From Marthasterias glacialis (Eukaryota > Echinodermata > Asteroidea > Forcipulatida > Asteriidae), in the NCBI GenBank assembly GCA_911728455.2, contig OU452239.1, positions 10,274,328 to 10,338,327 on the forward strand: a stretch of DNA of 64,000 nt, written 5' to 3'. Each line of letters opens with the position of its first letter. The stretch's first letter is position 1. Shown here piece by piece: positions 34,069 to 44,041 of the stretch. The translations under genes were made by a program, and so were the position numbers. Below the pieces are notes generated by a model. The model did no database searches, was not told the origin of the DNA, and saw nothing but the letters and a program-made list of their open reading frames with translations.

Positions 34069-35526
34069 ACTTTCAAACAGAGTTTCTACACACGTGGAGA
34101 AGTTTCCGTAATTAAAGTTGTCATTTTGGGGGTAAACAAATTGGAATCGGGTCAAATAAAGTAAAATAAGATAATGAAGGTTGTGCGCTGCAGTTAATTG
34201 CCTGGAGGAGGATGGAAAAGTGAGTCAGGAAAAGTGAGTATCTTCCCATAAGTAAGTAGACATTACCGGTATGTTGTTGTTTTTTAATGATTCACAATAT
34301 CCAACGTTGCATTATTTTAAAAAGGTAGGCCTATTATTCCGTTTAGGACTTGGGGATCCAAAATGGCCACCACGTCCGGTGGCCATGGATTTTGTGTCTT
34401 TAACCTGTTTAAAGTGTCAAAATATATCACCGGAATTATGGGATACTTTCAGCATGTAATTTTTTTCTTACTTGTCAGACCAGATCATTAAAATTAGATA
34501 GAACTATCATTCAAGCGTCATCATTGAACAGTGACTCGTGGGAGGCCGTATTGATTTTTAATGTGAAAAACGCAAAACTTACCCCACCCCATTTGATAAA
34601 TTTAGACCTGGTGGATTACAGTTGCCCCCAAAAAGAGGACCGACCTCAGTATCAAAATAGGTTGTAATTTTATCAGTCCAGCAAGATAAACAAGTTTGCG
34701 ATGTTTCATAAAATATTAAAGTATAGGGAAAATACAATTTAACCAAAGCTTTATAGTGGAATGTGTGAGTTGTCGGAATATGTGTTGAAGTATTGCGGTG
34801 TCTGGGAATATTGGGGTGTTGGATCATAGGGGTGTCGGAATAAGGCTTAAAGGGCCCATGAAGAGTTTTTTTGTCACGGAACATTTTTGTGGCTTAATAT
34901 ATGGTTTGAAATTAACAAAACATAGTATTGACTATTTTGATGTGTCTGTTATGCGTTAATACACTTTAATTGAGCCCCGAAAATGTGTGCCATCTGATTG
35001 CGCAATGATCCATGACGTAGGCTATGATGGTAAAACATTTCAAAGACGGCTCTGGTGCCGAGTGGTCAACAATGCCTTGTATGTTATTGTCACACACATG
35101 GTCCTGGTCAGCCGTTCCACTGTCTACGTCACAGATTTTATGTTAATGAGAAAGGGTGGGCGGAGCCCGGCAACCCCCTGATTTTTGAAATCGTTATTTC
35201 TACGACTAGTACGCATGTAAAAGATGTGAAAAAAGTAAAGATATACTATAATAGGCATACTTTATTTTTTTAACCAATAAAAAAAAATAAAAAAAAAATT
35301 ATGGGACCTTTAATGATATAGATACAGATGCCCAATGTTCAATGGCTCAACACTAACAATCCTTATACTCTAAACATTAGTAACTGCGGCTGTTTACAGA
35401 CTGATAGCTATTATAAGAAATTTAAAAAGTGTTCAATTCTAAACGCAGCTCTAGCAGAGAGACACATTTTGCGGAAAGGGGAGGGGTTCTTAAAAGAAAT
35501 TAGTAATTTGTTATTGTTTTTCCTCA
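34069..35526. other. Intergenic, nothing recognised
   Basis: No supported gene. A-rich tail near 35275-35300. Confidence 0.45.
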
Positions 35527-35680
35527 GATTTCCCAAGGACAAGGCCCAAAGAAAGAGATGGCTCGTGCGTGTCAAACGCATACATCCAAAAACCAAGAAG
35601 CTGTGGCAGACACCTCTTGATCGTCTTCGTATACGGAGTTGGGCAGAAGATTACGGCAACACACAACTTTCTTTTTTATA
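35527..35680 (+). pseudogene. Possible THAP-domain-like exon fragment
   Basis: After an acceptor-like TTTTTCCTCAG the frame reads RFPKDKAQRKRWLVRVKR, similar to the RFPKD..RRKKW block of THAP zinc fingers. The expected downstream CSxHF is absent (the frame reads LDRLRIRSWAED) and no upstream CxxC exon was found. At best a relic, for example of a THAP-containing transposase or regulator. Confidence 0.28.
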
Positions 35681-36680
35681 ATCCGGAATTTTTTTTACGG
35701 ATGTACGGAATTGTCAGGCCTACAAAATGACTTGGACGATTTTGTAACAATACGGGATTTTGAAGGGAAAAAATCAGGCAGCATGGATGGTTTCGTAACA
35801 ATACGGAATTTTGAAGAACAAAATTCCAGCAGCATGATTTCCAGAACTTTGTTTTATTCCGGTCCTTAAACAGTCATTTTCAGTGAGTTTGTCAAGATAC
35901 GGATTTTTATTTTTGTTTCCTTTTTTTTATTCTGTTATTTCTGGCAGAACATTAACAAAAGTTTCTGGAGATTTTGCTGCCATGATATGAAGTTTAAACT
36001 CGTTTACATAATGGAGCCAATGCTCAGGTTTCACATTGTATTTATTTATTTCCATTTTTTCCCCCTGGAGTACACCGTCGGTATCTTGAATTATACTTCC
36101 TAAGTTTGGTATAAATTATTATATACTTCCTTTATAAAAAGTCCATTATTTTAGTGAGTGGCTCGTTTTCGTTTAGGTCGCATACCCGGGTTGTAAAATA
36201 TCTTTGGAGAGAGTTTTGTCTTCATTACAACGTTTATTTTATTGGTTTTTTTTTTCTTTTCTTTTTTCAACGTTTCTAAATGTATTGAATGATTTAAAAT
36301 GACATTCAACTGAATCTTAATACAGTTTTTTTATCTGAGTATTTCGTTTAGAAATGCATCACCATCATAATAGGGCCTATTTGATTGACGGAAATGTATG
36401 TCTTTGATGGAAATCACTACATTTTATTAGCATTTCACAAAGTTTTCCTTACATAAAATAAAGGCCTAGTTCATTCGATTGGGCCACTTCAGCAAAAAAA
36501 AAAAAAAAATAGACTATTACAAATTATCATGGAGTATGACTGATATAACTATTGATCGTCATTTTTTCTTTTCATTCCCATACTAATAATCTCAGTAATA
36601 TTCTCAATACACCAAGGTATTTTGAACTTTATAGACTGGACACAGTGCACGTTCACCCTTTACATGGCATTGCGCCGCCA
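35681..36680. other. Intergenic, nothing recognised
   Basis: AT-rich, with an A-run near 36495. No supported gene. Confidence 0.5.
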
Positions 36681-36823
36681 TAGACTGTGTAAGTATCGTG
36701 CGAATTCGAACATTAGGGTCCGTTAAAGCGCGTGATCTTGTTTCCTTCACGTGTTACAGCAATGCGTGCGGGACCAAAATGGTCCCAAAAATGTTCGAAT
36801 GCGCGCGAGACTTGCACAGTCTA
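36681..36823. repeat. MITE, TAGACTGTGYAAGT family
   Basis: Starts TAGACTGTGTAAGTATCG and ends CGAGACTTGCACAGTCTA, 143 bp. The same family forms the outer element at 41941-42937. Confidence 0.8.
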
Positions 36824-36927
36824 TAGTTGTTTGGCCGCGCGTTTATGCACACAGCATAGCGGGATGTCCCATCCAGTCAGTACAAAGGAGATCAATGGTA
36901 CACACCTTGTTAATCCATTAAGAACCG

Positions 36928-37118
36928 ATTTCATAGAGCTGCTTTAGCACACACACAAATAAGCTCAGCACAGATTAGTCTGTCTTACCACAATAAGGTT
37001 ACCAGCTAAAACCATGTAACATGTGCTATCTTAACTGGTTGTCTGCATCTTCTTTTCTCGACAGGTAATTGTTTAAAGCTAAAATCTTATGCTTATAAGC
37101 AGCTCAATGGGACTACAT
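36928..37118. repeat. Copy of the TTTCATAGAGCTGCTTA family
   Basis: CGATTTCATAGAGCTGCTTT at the left and CTTATAAGCAGCTCAATGGG at the right are imperfectly inverted around a GCTTA-rich interior. Confidence 0.6.
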
Positions 37119-37298
37119 TATTTCTAACCATGGCATCTATCACAGAACAAACGCTACAAACACCGTGTTAAAACCATTAACTAAAACTAGTACCAGTTAA
37201 GTCTAATAGTTATGGTTCTCAGAAATCATTAGAAGAACTGATAATATGTAACTATAACAACTAACTAAAACGCTGTAACTCTTGACTACGGTATTCTA

Positions 37299-37304
37299 TT
37301 TAAT
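37299..37304 (-). other. Candidate polyadenylation signal ATTAAA
   Basis: Same position relative to the stop as in paralogue 1. Confidence 0.4.
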
Positions 37305-37368
37305 AAACAATCAGTGGGGAAGTCTAGTTTAGTTTTCCGTCCCGGGGAAGTTTGGGTCCAAAGTTCGT

Positions 37369-37401
37369 CTAACACAAGAACTTGCAACCGGTATCGGGAT
37401 T
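37369..37401 (-). CDS. Saposin paralogue 2, exon 6
   Basis: Encodes NPDTGCKFLC and TAG, same as paralogue 1. An ATTAAA signal follows at 37299-37304. Confidence 0.85.
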   Translation of the reverse strand, partial: NPDTGCKFLC

Positions 37402-40400
37402 CTGTAAAGATGCACAAAAATAGCATAAATAATAATAAATATAAGATGCCACATTAACTGCTACAACATTGTCAAGAAAACGTTGGGTCTTGAACAGACC
37501 CATGTCACTTCTTAAAGGTCAAGAGTACTCAACAATTGGAAGAAAAAAGTAGGAGAAGACGGAGCACACTAGAATCTTACCAAGAATTCAGCAGCGAAGT
37601 ATCGGATCTTGAGACTAAGGTAGTTGGTGCGGAGGATGCATTCCTCCTTCTCAGGTCCAGGGGAGATGATGTCGCAGTTGATAAGCATGTACTTCACAAA
37701 CGAATCCTGGATTCATAAATATGGGGAGGATTATCAGTGATCCAAGATGAAAATGGTTCACGATAAACAACGATTCAAGACGGAAATATGAAACGAACAG
37801 GAAGGACCTACAACAGATAATATTAAAATAGGATCTCTTATGATGATGCAAGCTGAAGAGTGACACAGGATGAGGAATGATACAAACAAGATGTAGAACG
37901 GGTCAAAATGGTGACACGTACAAAACCAGGAACGATACAAGATGGAGAACGACACACGGTGGAGAATAGTACAGGATGGAGAATTACGAGGTGAAGAATG
38001 ATACAAAATGAAGAACGACACAAGACGAGAAATGATATCAGACGGGGAATAGTATAAGATGAGGAATGATACAAGATGAAGAATGTTACAAGCTGAAGAA
38101 TGATACGGGATGAAGAATGATACAAGCTGAAGAATGATACAAGATGAAGAACGACACAAGACGAGAAATGATATCAGACGGGGAATAGTATAAGATGCAG
38201 GAATGATAGAAGATAAAGAATGATACGGGATGAAGAATGATACAAGCTGAAGAATGATACAAGATGAAGAACGATCAAGCTGAAGATTGATACATTATGA
38301 AGAATGATACAAGACGAGAAATGATATCGGACGGGGAAAAGTATAAGATGAGGAATAAAACAAGATGAAGAATATTTAATACAAGCTGAAGAATGATACA
38401 AGATGAAGAATGATATCAAATGAAGAATGATACAAGCTGAAGAATGATACAAGATGAAGAATGATACACATTGGAGGAAGATACAAGATGGACTAAAACA
38501 AGATAGAAAATGACACAAGATGCGAAAAGATCTAAGATGAAGAATGATACAAGATGAAGAAGAATATCAGATGAGGAATGATACAAGATAAAGAATGCTA
38601 CAAGATGAAGAATGATACAATACAGCACCATCAACAATTTCAAATGTGGGGGGGGGGGGGTAGTGAAATTAGAAAATGTACAACATTTACCGTGAACCCT
38701 TTGCTGTTCAAGACCTGCTGCAACGCAACAGGTACACTCCTGCAGACTTCACAAGCCATGCTGTCGTCAGTTTGTTTCAAGAGCGGTGACACTTTCTTGG
38801 ACGAAGGCTTCGAAATGCAGTCGTCGGTGATAGGTCCAAGTGAATCACACACGAACCTACACAGATACTTTGGGTTGGCCTGAAGGAAAAAGAGGAAAAT
38901 CCATAATCCGTGACCAAAACCTTATTATTTAAAGGTCACATAAAGTCAGGTCAATTCAGGTCAAGTCAATTCGGGACAGATCAGGTCAAGTGAAATTAGG
39001 TCATTTGGGTCAGATCGGGTCTAGTCAAGTCAAGTCAAGCTAGGTAAAGTTTAGGTTAGGTCAAGTTAGATCAGGTCAATTCAGGTAAAGTCAGGTCAAT
39101 CACAGTCTCGGCTACGCACCCGAAAGTCCGACACGATAAAATCCTATTGGAAAACGTAAACATGCGTGCAGTGTAAAATGTCTGCCCCTCAGCATCAAGC
39201 AACAAACATTGAAAGTTTTCAAAGATCTTGTAAACACACACCTGTTTGCCTAGGTCTGCTTTGATTATGTTATTCTATACATTGAGTTTCACTGGTCATA
39301 TTGTTTAAAAAATTAAACTTGTTCAGCGCTGTATTCATAAATTCCTTATTATTATCATTATTATTATTATTATTATTAATATTATTATTATTATTATTAC
39401 TACTTACCGTCATAGCTGCGATCGCCATTTGCATGCGCCCTGGCACAGTGTCGATGTATTGGACACATTGACGGTATTCAGGTGACGTGTCGTTCATGAA
39501 GTCACAGATCACCTTCATGTAAACCACGATTGCAGACTTCAATCAAACAGTAAAAGGAGAAAGAAAGTAAGAAACAAATTTCAATCACGAATTTAAAAAA
39601 ACGATAACACTTCAGCCAGAAATAATTCAAGGAAAGTTTTCTGCCATCGTTATCTTTAAACCATGTAAGTTACATGTAAATCTGTGCAAATTTTTGTTTT
39701 TCCTTTTACCAGTGTTGGGCTTGGGATTTAAAGACAGTTTGATTTAAATGCAAATTTCTCCGTGAAAAAGAAAACAGTTCAACGTTCGCATATCTCGAGA
39801 TAAAACCAAGATCGTGTTTTGGACAAGTCACACATGAGTTACAGCATGCTCTAAAGCCCCAGCTCAACACTGGTAGGAAGAAAAATAATAAATGTTCACA
39901 GATTTACATATACCTTACATGGTATAAAGATAATAAAGGTAGAAAAACTCCCTTGAAATATCTCTGGCTGAAGTGTTACCCCTTTTAAATAACACGTGAA
40001 ATAAGATTCAAAAACTCTGCCTGTAGGAAAAATGATGAATGCATTTTTACTGTTTTCTCGCAAATGAAACAATGAAAAGAGCTGACAGTTTTACATGTTT
40101 GCTTCATTACATATATCTTGATTTTTGCAAAGAATAAAAGCATTTACAGCCAGTTTACCAATGTTGAGCTGGGGCTTTAAATAATACGAAATAAGATTTA
40201 AAAAATAGTTTTCGTCTCAGTAGTTGGTTTAAATTGGTTGCTGCCATTTGACGCTTCAGATATTTTTGAGAAAAGATAAGAGGAAAATTATAGGGCTACC
40301 TCAACATCCTTGTTTTCAGCAACCTCCTTGAAGAACGTGACCGTGTCTAAGCAGTACGAACACGCTATCTGACGGTTATCACATGCAGGCTTCTCGACGG

Positions 40401-41480
40401 CCGAAGGCTTTTTGAAACCTAAATACAAAGACAATCAACGTATTACATCATCAACAACGTCATATCTCACAACGCACAACGTACTCAACTGTCGACCATG
40501 TGACCTGTGTGACATCACAAGTCCAGAAGAGAACCAAAGAGCCTGGACTTCCTGCAGGCACAACTTGTATACACAGCTCAATGGTATGGTGTTCTGTAAT
40601 AGACAGTTACCCAGGGCGATTGTTGTTTTTTTTCATGCAGCGACTTTTGTATTTTAGGCGGCGACTATTTTGGGGTGCAGTGACTTTTTGATATTAGGAG
40701 CGACTTTTATTTTTTGGAGGCGTTTTTTTTTCTTTTTTTCTTTTTTTTTTCTTGGCAACCAAAAAAAAAAAGTCTCCGCGTAAATCAAAAAGTCGCCTGG
40801 TGAAAAAAAAACTCGCCGCCATCAAAGAAAAAAAAGTCGTCACCTAAAATAACTTACTTGCCGACTTAACTAAGACAATCGCCGCATAAACAAATAAAAT
40901 TTTAAAAAGGCCGCCGGGTAAAGAGAATAGTTGCAGCATGAAATAAAAAAAGGTCGCCGCGTGAAGAAAAAAAAAGTGGCCGAGTAGATGTCCATTATAC
41001 AATCCCCCACAATGGAAGGAAACAACATTTATGGAGAGTATACCGGACGACTTTTATCAACTTTTGGTATAAATAGAGAGATGCAAAAATTAATGTCAAA
41101 ACTTGCTCAGCCGTCTGCTTGTTTGTTTTTTGGGGTTTTTTTTTTGTGTGTTTTTTTTGTTTGTTTGTTTGTTTGTTTGTTTGTTTTTTGTTTGTTTGTT
41201 TTCCATTCTTGCAAATGAAATAATTATACTGCCATACTACTGATTGCGCGGGCAGTTCTGAGCCTCAAGTGCCTTCGAATGCCGCATAACCAAACTTTGG
41301 TTTCAAAGAAAGTCTCTTCCCTGGTGACAGCATTTTTGCCGCCGGGGTTATTTCTGAGTACAAGTTGGACAATAATGTTATTGTTGAGTAGACATATTGT
41401 TGTGTAATTATTTACCTACCTTTTTTACCGTTCACGCCAAAAGCCACGCAGGCAATGAAAAACACCAAGGTCAACTTCAT
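37369..41480 (-). CDS. Secreted protein with two saposin-B domains, paralogue 2
   Basis: Six exons on the complement: 41420-41480, 40300-40418, 39408-39536, 38691-38879, 37581-37706 and 37369-37401, giving 218 aa. Architecture matches paralogue 1: signal peptide MKLTLVFFIACVAFGVNG, saposin domain 1 (CSYC, ICDF, QCVQ, LCRFVC), basic linker, saposin domain 2 (CEVC, NCDI, ECIL, GCKFLC). The extra cysteine pair and a sequon (NDT) are kept. Relative to paralogue 1 it has one extra Lys after the signal and about 15 substitutions, mostly in exons 2, 3 and 5; exons 4 and 6 encode identical protein. All splice sites and the frame are intact, so it looks functional. Likely a lipid-interacting secreted or lysosomal protein; precise role unknown. 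Confidence 0.9.
37581..37706 (-). CDS. Saposin paralogue 2, exon 5
   Basis: Encodes DSFVKYMLINCDIISPGPEK then EECILRTNYL. Three replacements relative to paralogue 1 and no silent change seen. Confidence 0.88.
37745..38630. repeat. 17-bp minisatellite in intron 4 of saposin paralogue 2
   Basis: Same GATGAAGAATGATACAA family as at 26690-27590 but more degenerate and arranged differently. Independent turnover since duplication. Confidence 0.9.
38691..38879 (-). CDS. Saposin paralogue 2, exon 4
   Basis: 189 bp, identical in every base to exon 4 of paralogue 1. It spans the end of domain 1, the linker and the start of domain 2. Confidence 0.92.
38930..39105. repeat. TCAAGTCAGG simple repeat in intron 3 of saposin paralogue 2
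   Basis: Same repeat and position as in paralogue 1, with different internal arrangement. Confidence 0.8.
39408..39536 (-). CDS. Saposin paralogue 2, exon 3
   Basis: Encodes SAIVVYMKVICDFMNDTSPE and the QCVQY helix. Five replacement and three silent codon differences from paralogue 1. A TTA-rich microsatellite follows the donor. Confidence 0.9.
39852..40180. repeat. MITE, CCCCAGCTCAACAYTGGTAA family, in intron 2
   Basis: Left AAAGCCCCAGCTCAACACTG and right CAATGTTGAGCTGGGGCTTT are inverted. An inverted partial copy lies just beside it at 39595-39735. Confidence 0.8.
40300..40418 (-). CDS. Saposin paralogue 2, exon 2
   Basis: Encodes FKKPSAVEKPACDNRQIACS then YCLDTVTF. Six codons differ from paralogue 1 and all six change the amino acid. 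Confidence 0.9.
40600..40990. repeat. GCGACTTTT/AAAAGTCGCC repeat inserted in intron 1
   Basis: The first part is rich in GCGACTTTT and the second in its complement (AAAAAGTCGCC), giving a loose foldback. It is absent from the matching intron of paralogue 1. Confidence 0.6.
41117..41205. repeat. T-rich (TTTG)n microsatellite
   Basis: Runs of T followed by repeated GTTT units, within the paralogue 2 intron 1 insertion. Confidence 0.85.
41420..41480 (-). CDS. Saposin paralogue 2, exon 1 (signal peptide)
   Basis: ATG at 41480-41478; ends in phase 1 before GTAGGT. One codon longer than in paralogue 1 (AAA duplication). Confidence 0.88.
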
Positions 41481-41620
41481 CTTTTTCTTTCAAGCTGCTT
41501 TCTCGTGTCAAGCTGGTCCTCAAAAGTGTCTGCTCCGGGTACTCGGTGTCACTCCTGGGTCTTTTCTCAACGGCTCTGTCGCTCTTCCCCCACTGTCCTC
41601 TTGTCGTGGGGAGATGGACC

Positions 41621-41627
41621 TTTTATA
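41621..41627 (-). promoter_or_regulatory. TATA box of saposin paralogue 2
   Basis: CTATAAAAGG on the minus strand, about 140 bases before the ATG, with flanks conserved in paralogue 1. Confidence 0.75.
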
Positions 41628-41940
41628 GAGCCGCGATGAAGTTAAGCTCCGCCCAACTTTTTACCTGGTGCAGCATAAACCAATGCAATTCGATGTTGTG
41701 TTTTTGTCACTCTTTTTTTTCCTGTGTTTCTTATACAATTAAAAAAAAAAAAAACCTCCAACACGCCAGTGCTAACAGGAAGGTAAGGTTTACTAATAAA
41801 AAAAAGTTTTTTACACCCGAAATGTTCAGCCAATGAAAACCATTATTTTGTTTATGCCGTGACCATGGACGCCATAAATGAACGTGATTGGCCGAGACTT
41901 CCTACTGTGTCAAACAGTAAGATGACACTGTTGCCCAATA

Positions 41941-42937
41941 GACTGTGCAAGTCTCGCGCGTATTCAAACTATGGTGGCCCTGAAGGGACATCGCACATCG
42001 CATACGTGTGCGCACACGTATGCGATGTCGTGAAACAATTCGCGAATGTGTGCGCACACGTATGCAATGTCGTGAACCAAATCGCGAATATATGCGCACA
42101 CGTATGCAATGTCGCGAAACAAATCGCGAATGTGTGCGCACACGTATGCAATGTCGTGAACCAAATCGCGAATATGTGCGCACACGTATGCAATGTCGTG
42201 AACCAAATCGCGAATATGTGCGCACTCGTCTGCGAATGTATTCGCGATGTCGTGAATTTTATTGCATACCATTGTCGCATACCTTTGAATAAAATGTCTA
42301 TTGATCTGGGGGGTTGAAGCACCAAGTCTGGAATCAAGACGTCTAGGCATATACACAATGTACCTGCCTGGTACCCAAACTGCATTGAATGTCTTTGGTA
42401 TACAACCATTTGTATGGGACCAGGGCCACTTGCATACTCCCTAGTTCACTAACACATTGTCCGCAACTATGACATCACCCCAAAGGTATGCGACAATGGT
42501 ATGCAATAACATTCACGACATCGCGAATATATTCGCAGACGAGGGCGCACATATTCGCGAATTGGTTCACGACATTGCATACCATGTGCGCACACATTCG
42601 CGATTTGTTTCACGACATTGCATACGTGTGCGCACACATTCACGATTTGGTTCACGACATTGCATACGTGTGCGCACACATTCGCGATTTGGTTCACGAC
42701 ATTGCATACGTGTGCGCACATATTCGCGATTTATTCTACGACATCGCATACGTGTGCGCACATATTCGCGATTTGTTTCACGACATCGCATACGTATGCG
42801 CACACGTTTGCGATGTGCGATGTCCCTTCAGGGCCACCATATCAAACACTTTTACATTGCTGGAACATTGTGAAGGAAACAAAATCACGCGCTTTAACGG
42901 ACCCTAATGTTCGAATACGCCCGAGACTTACACAGTC
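41941..42937. repeat. Outer MITE (TAGACTGTG family) split by a foldback element
   Basis: GACTGTGCAAGTCTCGCGCG at the left and CGAGACTTACACAGTC at the right are the termini of the family seen intact at 36681. The interior is occupied by the element at 41972-42839. Confidence 0.78.
41972..42839. mobile_element. Foldback element with 42-bp tandem-repeat arms
   Basis: Termini TGGTGGCCCTGAAGGGACAT and its exact complement, flanked by TA on each side (41970-41971, 42840-42841). Each arm carries several copies of a 42-bp unit (GCGCACACGTATGCAATGTC then GTGAACCAAATCGCGAATAT). A unique core of about 180 bp lies near 42295-42480. No transposase. The 42-bp period leaves long meaningless frames open on both strands. 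Confidence 0.9.
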
Positions 42938-42951
42938 TGTGACCAGTGTAT

Positions 42952-43020
42952 AGACCGATCCATTAAGCCCCGCCCCCATACGAGTTGACCAATCACAGCC
43001 TTGGGTACGCCACCGATATC
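42952..43020. repeat. Fragment of the TAGACCGATCCATTAAGCCC MITE
   Basis: TAGACCGATCCATTAAGCCC then CGCCCCCATACG, truncated after about 70 bp. Confidence 0.6.
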
Positions 43021-43164
43021 GTGTCCGCCCCCCCCCCGGCTCTAGTAATGGTCACTTGGCACTCTATTTTGTGAGCGAGGTGACGTGTCAACACGCACAG
43101 AAACGGGCTGCACGTACTTTTTCCAGGGGAAGACAATAATATTTGACCATTATTACTCCAACGC

Positions 43165-43770
43165 TTAATAAAGCATTGCATTGGTTACCTATGAAAAAAA
43201 TTAAAGGAATTACAAAATCTTACTGTTGACGTGGAAAGTACTCCATGGTGCAGCCCCAGTGTGTATAAAAGACAAGTTGTGTACAATTCCATCCTCAACC
43301 TAAATCTGAGATCATCAAGCAAGCTACTGTTGAAATCTCATTCTCCATCAGGTGATAGAGGCTTCGTTTCATGCGCACCAAAGCTATGGCATGATCTCCC
43401 CATCAACTCCCGTGCACTTGAGTCCTCACAGATCTTCATTAATCTGAGATCCTCGAACAATCTACTGTTAAAATCTCATTCTCCATCAGGTGGTAGAAGC
43501 TTCGTTTCATGTGCACCAAAGCTATGGCATGATCTCCCCATCAACTCCCGTGCACTTGAGTCCTCACAGATCTTCATTAATCTGAGATCCTCGAACAATC
43601 TACTGTTAAAATCTCATTCTCCATCAGGTGATAGAAGCTTCGTTTCATGTGCACCAAAGTTATAGGATGATCTCCCCTATCAGCTCCTTAAACTTGACTC
43701 CTTGCAGATCCCCAAAATTCAGCCTAAAGACGCTTCTCTTTGTATCTGCTTTACATTTAGTCCATTGCAC
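43165..43770 (+). pseudogene. LINE (CR1/L2-like) ORF2 3'-end remnant with internal triplication
   Basis: The translation carries the C-terminal signature of non-LTR retrotransposon polymerases: LHWLPM near 43176, then SFVSCAPKLWHDLPINSRAL and ESSQIF. The segment encoding LRSSNNLLLKSHSPS to SSQIF is present three times in tandem (43311-43667). Frame breaks and lack of the reverse-transcriptase core make it a dead 3' fragment. Confidence 0.72.
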
Positions 43771-43827
43771 TTTTCATCTCCTCATGGAAATCTGCGAACT
43801 ATTTTGCCCTCTTCACGTCACTTTAAA

Positions 43828-44041
43828 ATTACGGAAGCGTATTTAGGACAAAATAGAAGAAAACAAAATCGCGGTTTTTCTATTTCGCCCGGGCGATTTA
43901 CTATTTACGATTCGCCCGGGCAGATTACTGCCCTGACGTCCCACTGTTCCGCCCGAGCGAAATACTGGTTGGTAAACCGCCCGGGCGAATTAGTAAACGG
44001 TGAATTTTTCTTCTTCTGTGTCCTAAATACGCTCCCGTAAT
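43828..44041. repeat. MITE with internal GCCCGGGCG palindromes
   Basis: Terminal inverted repeats ATTACGGAAGCGTATTTAGG and CCTAAATACGCTCCCGTAAT. Inside are four GCCCGGGCG-type palindromes (one degraded to GCCCGAGCG). Confidence 0.85.

Larger units (their letters stand above)
37145..41940. repeat. Duplicated genomic block, copy 2 (contains a saposin gene)
   Basis: Partner of 26042-30830, same orientation, offset about 11.1 kb. It carries extra sequence at about 40575-41370 within intron 1 that copy 1 lacks. Confidence 0.88.

Noticed and set aside
41859..42873. Multiple overlapping frames of more than 100 codons on both strands
   Set aside because: The 42-bp arm repeat of the foldback element leaves many frames open; arms are mirror images, so the frames are too.
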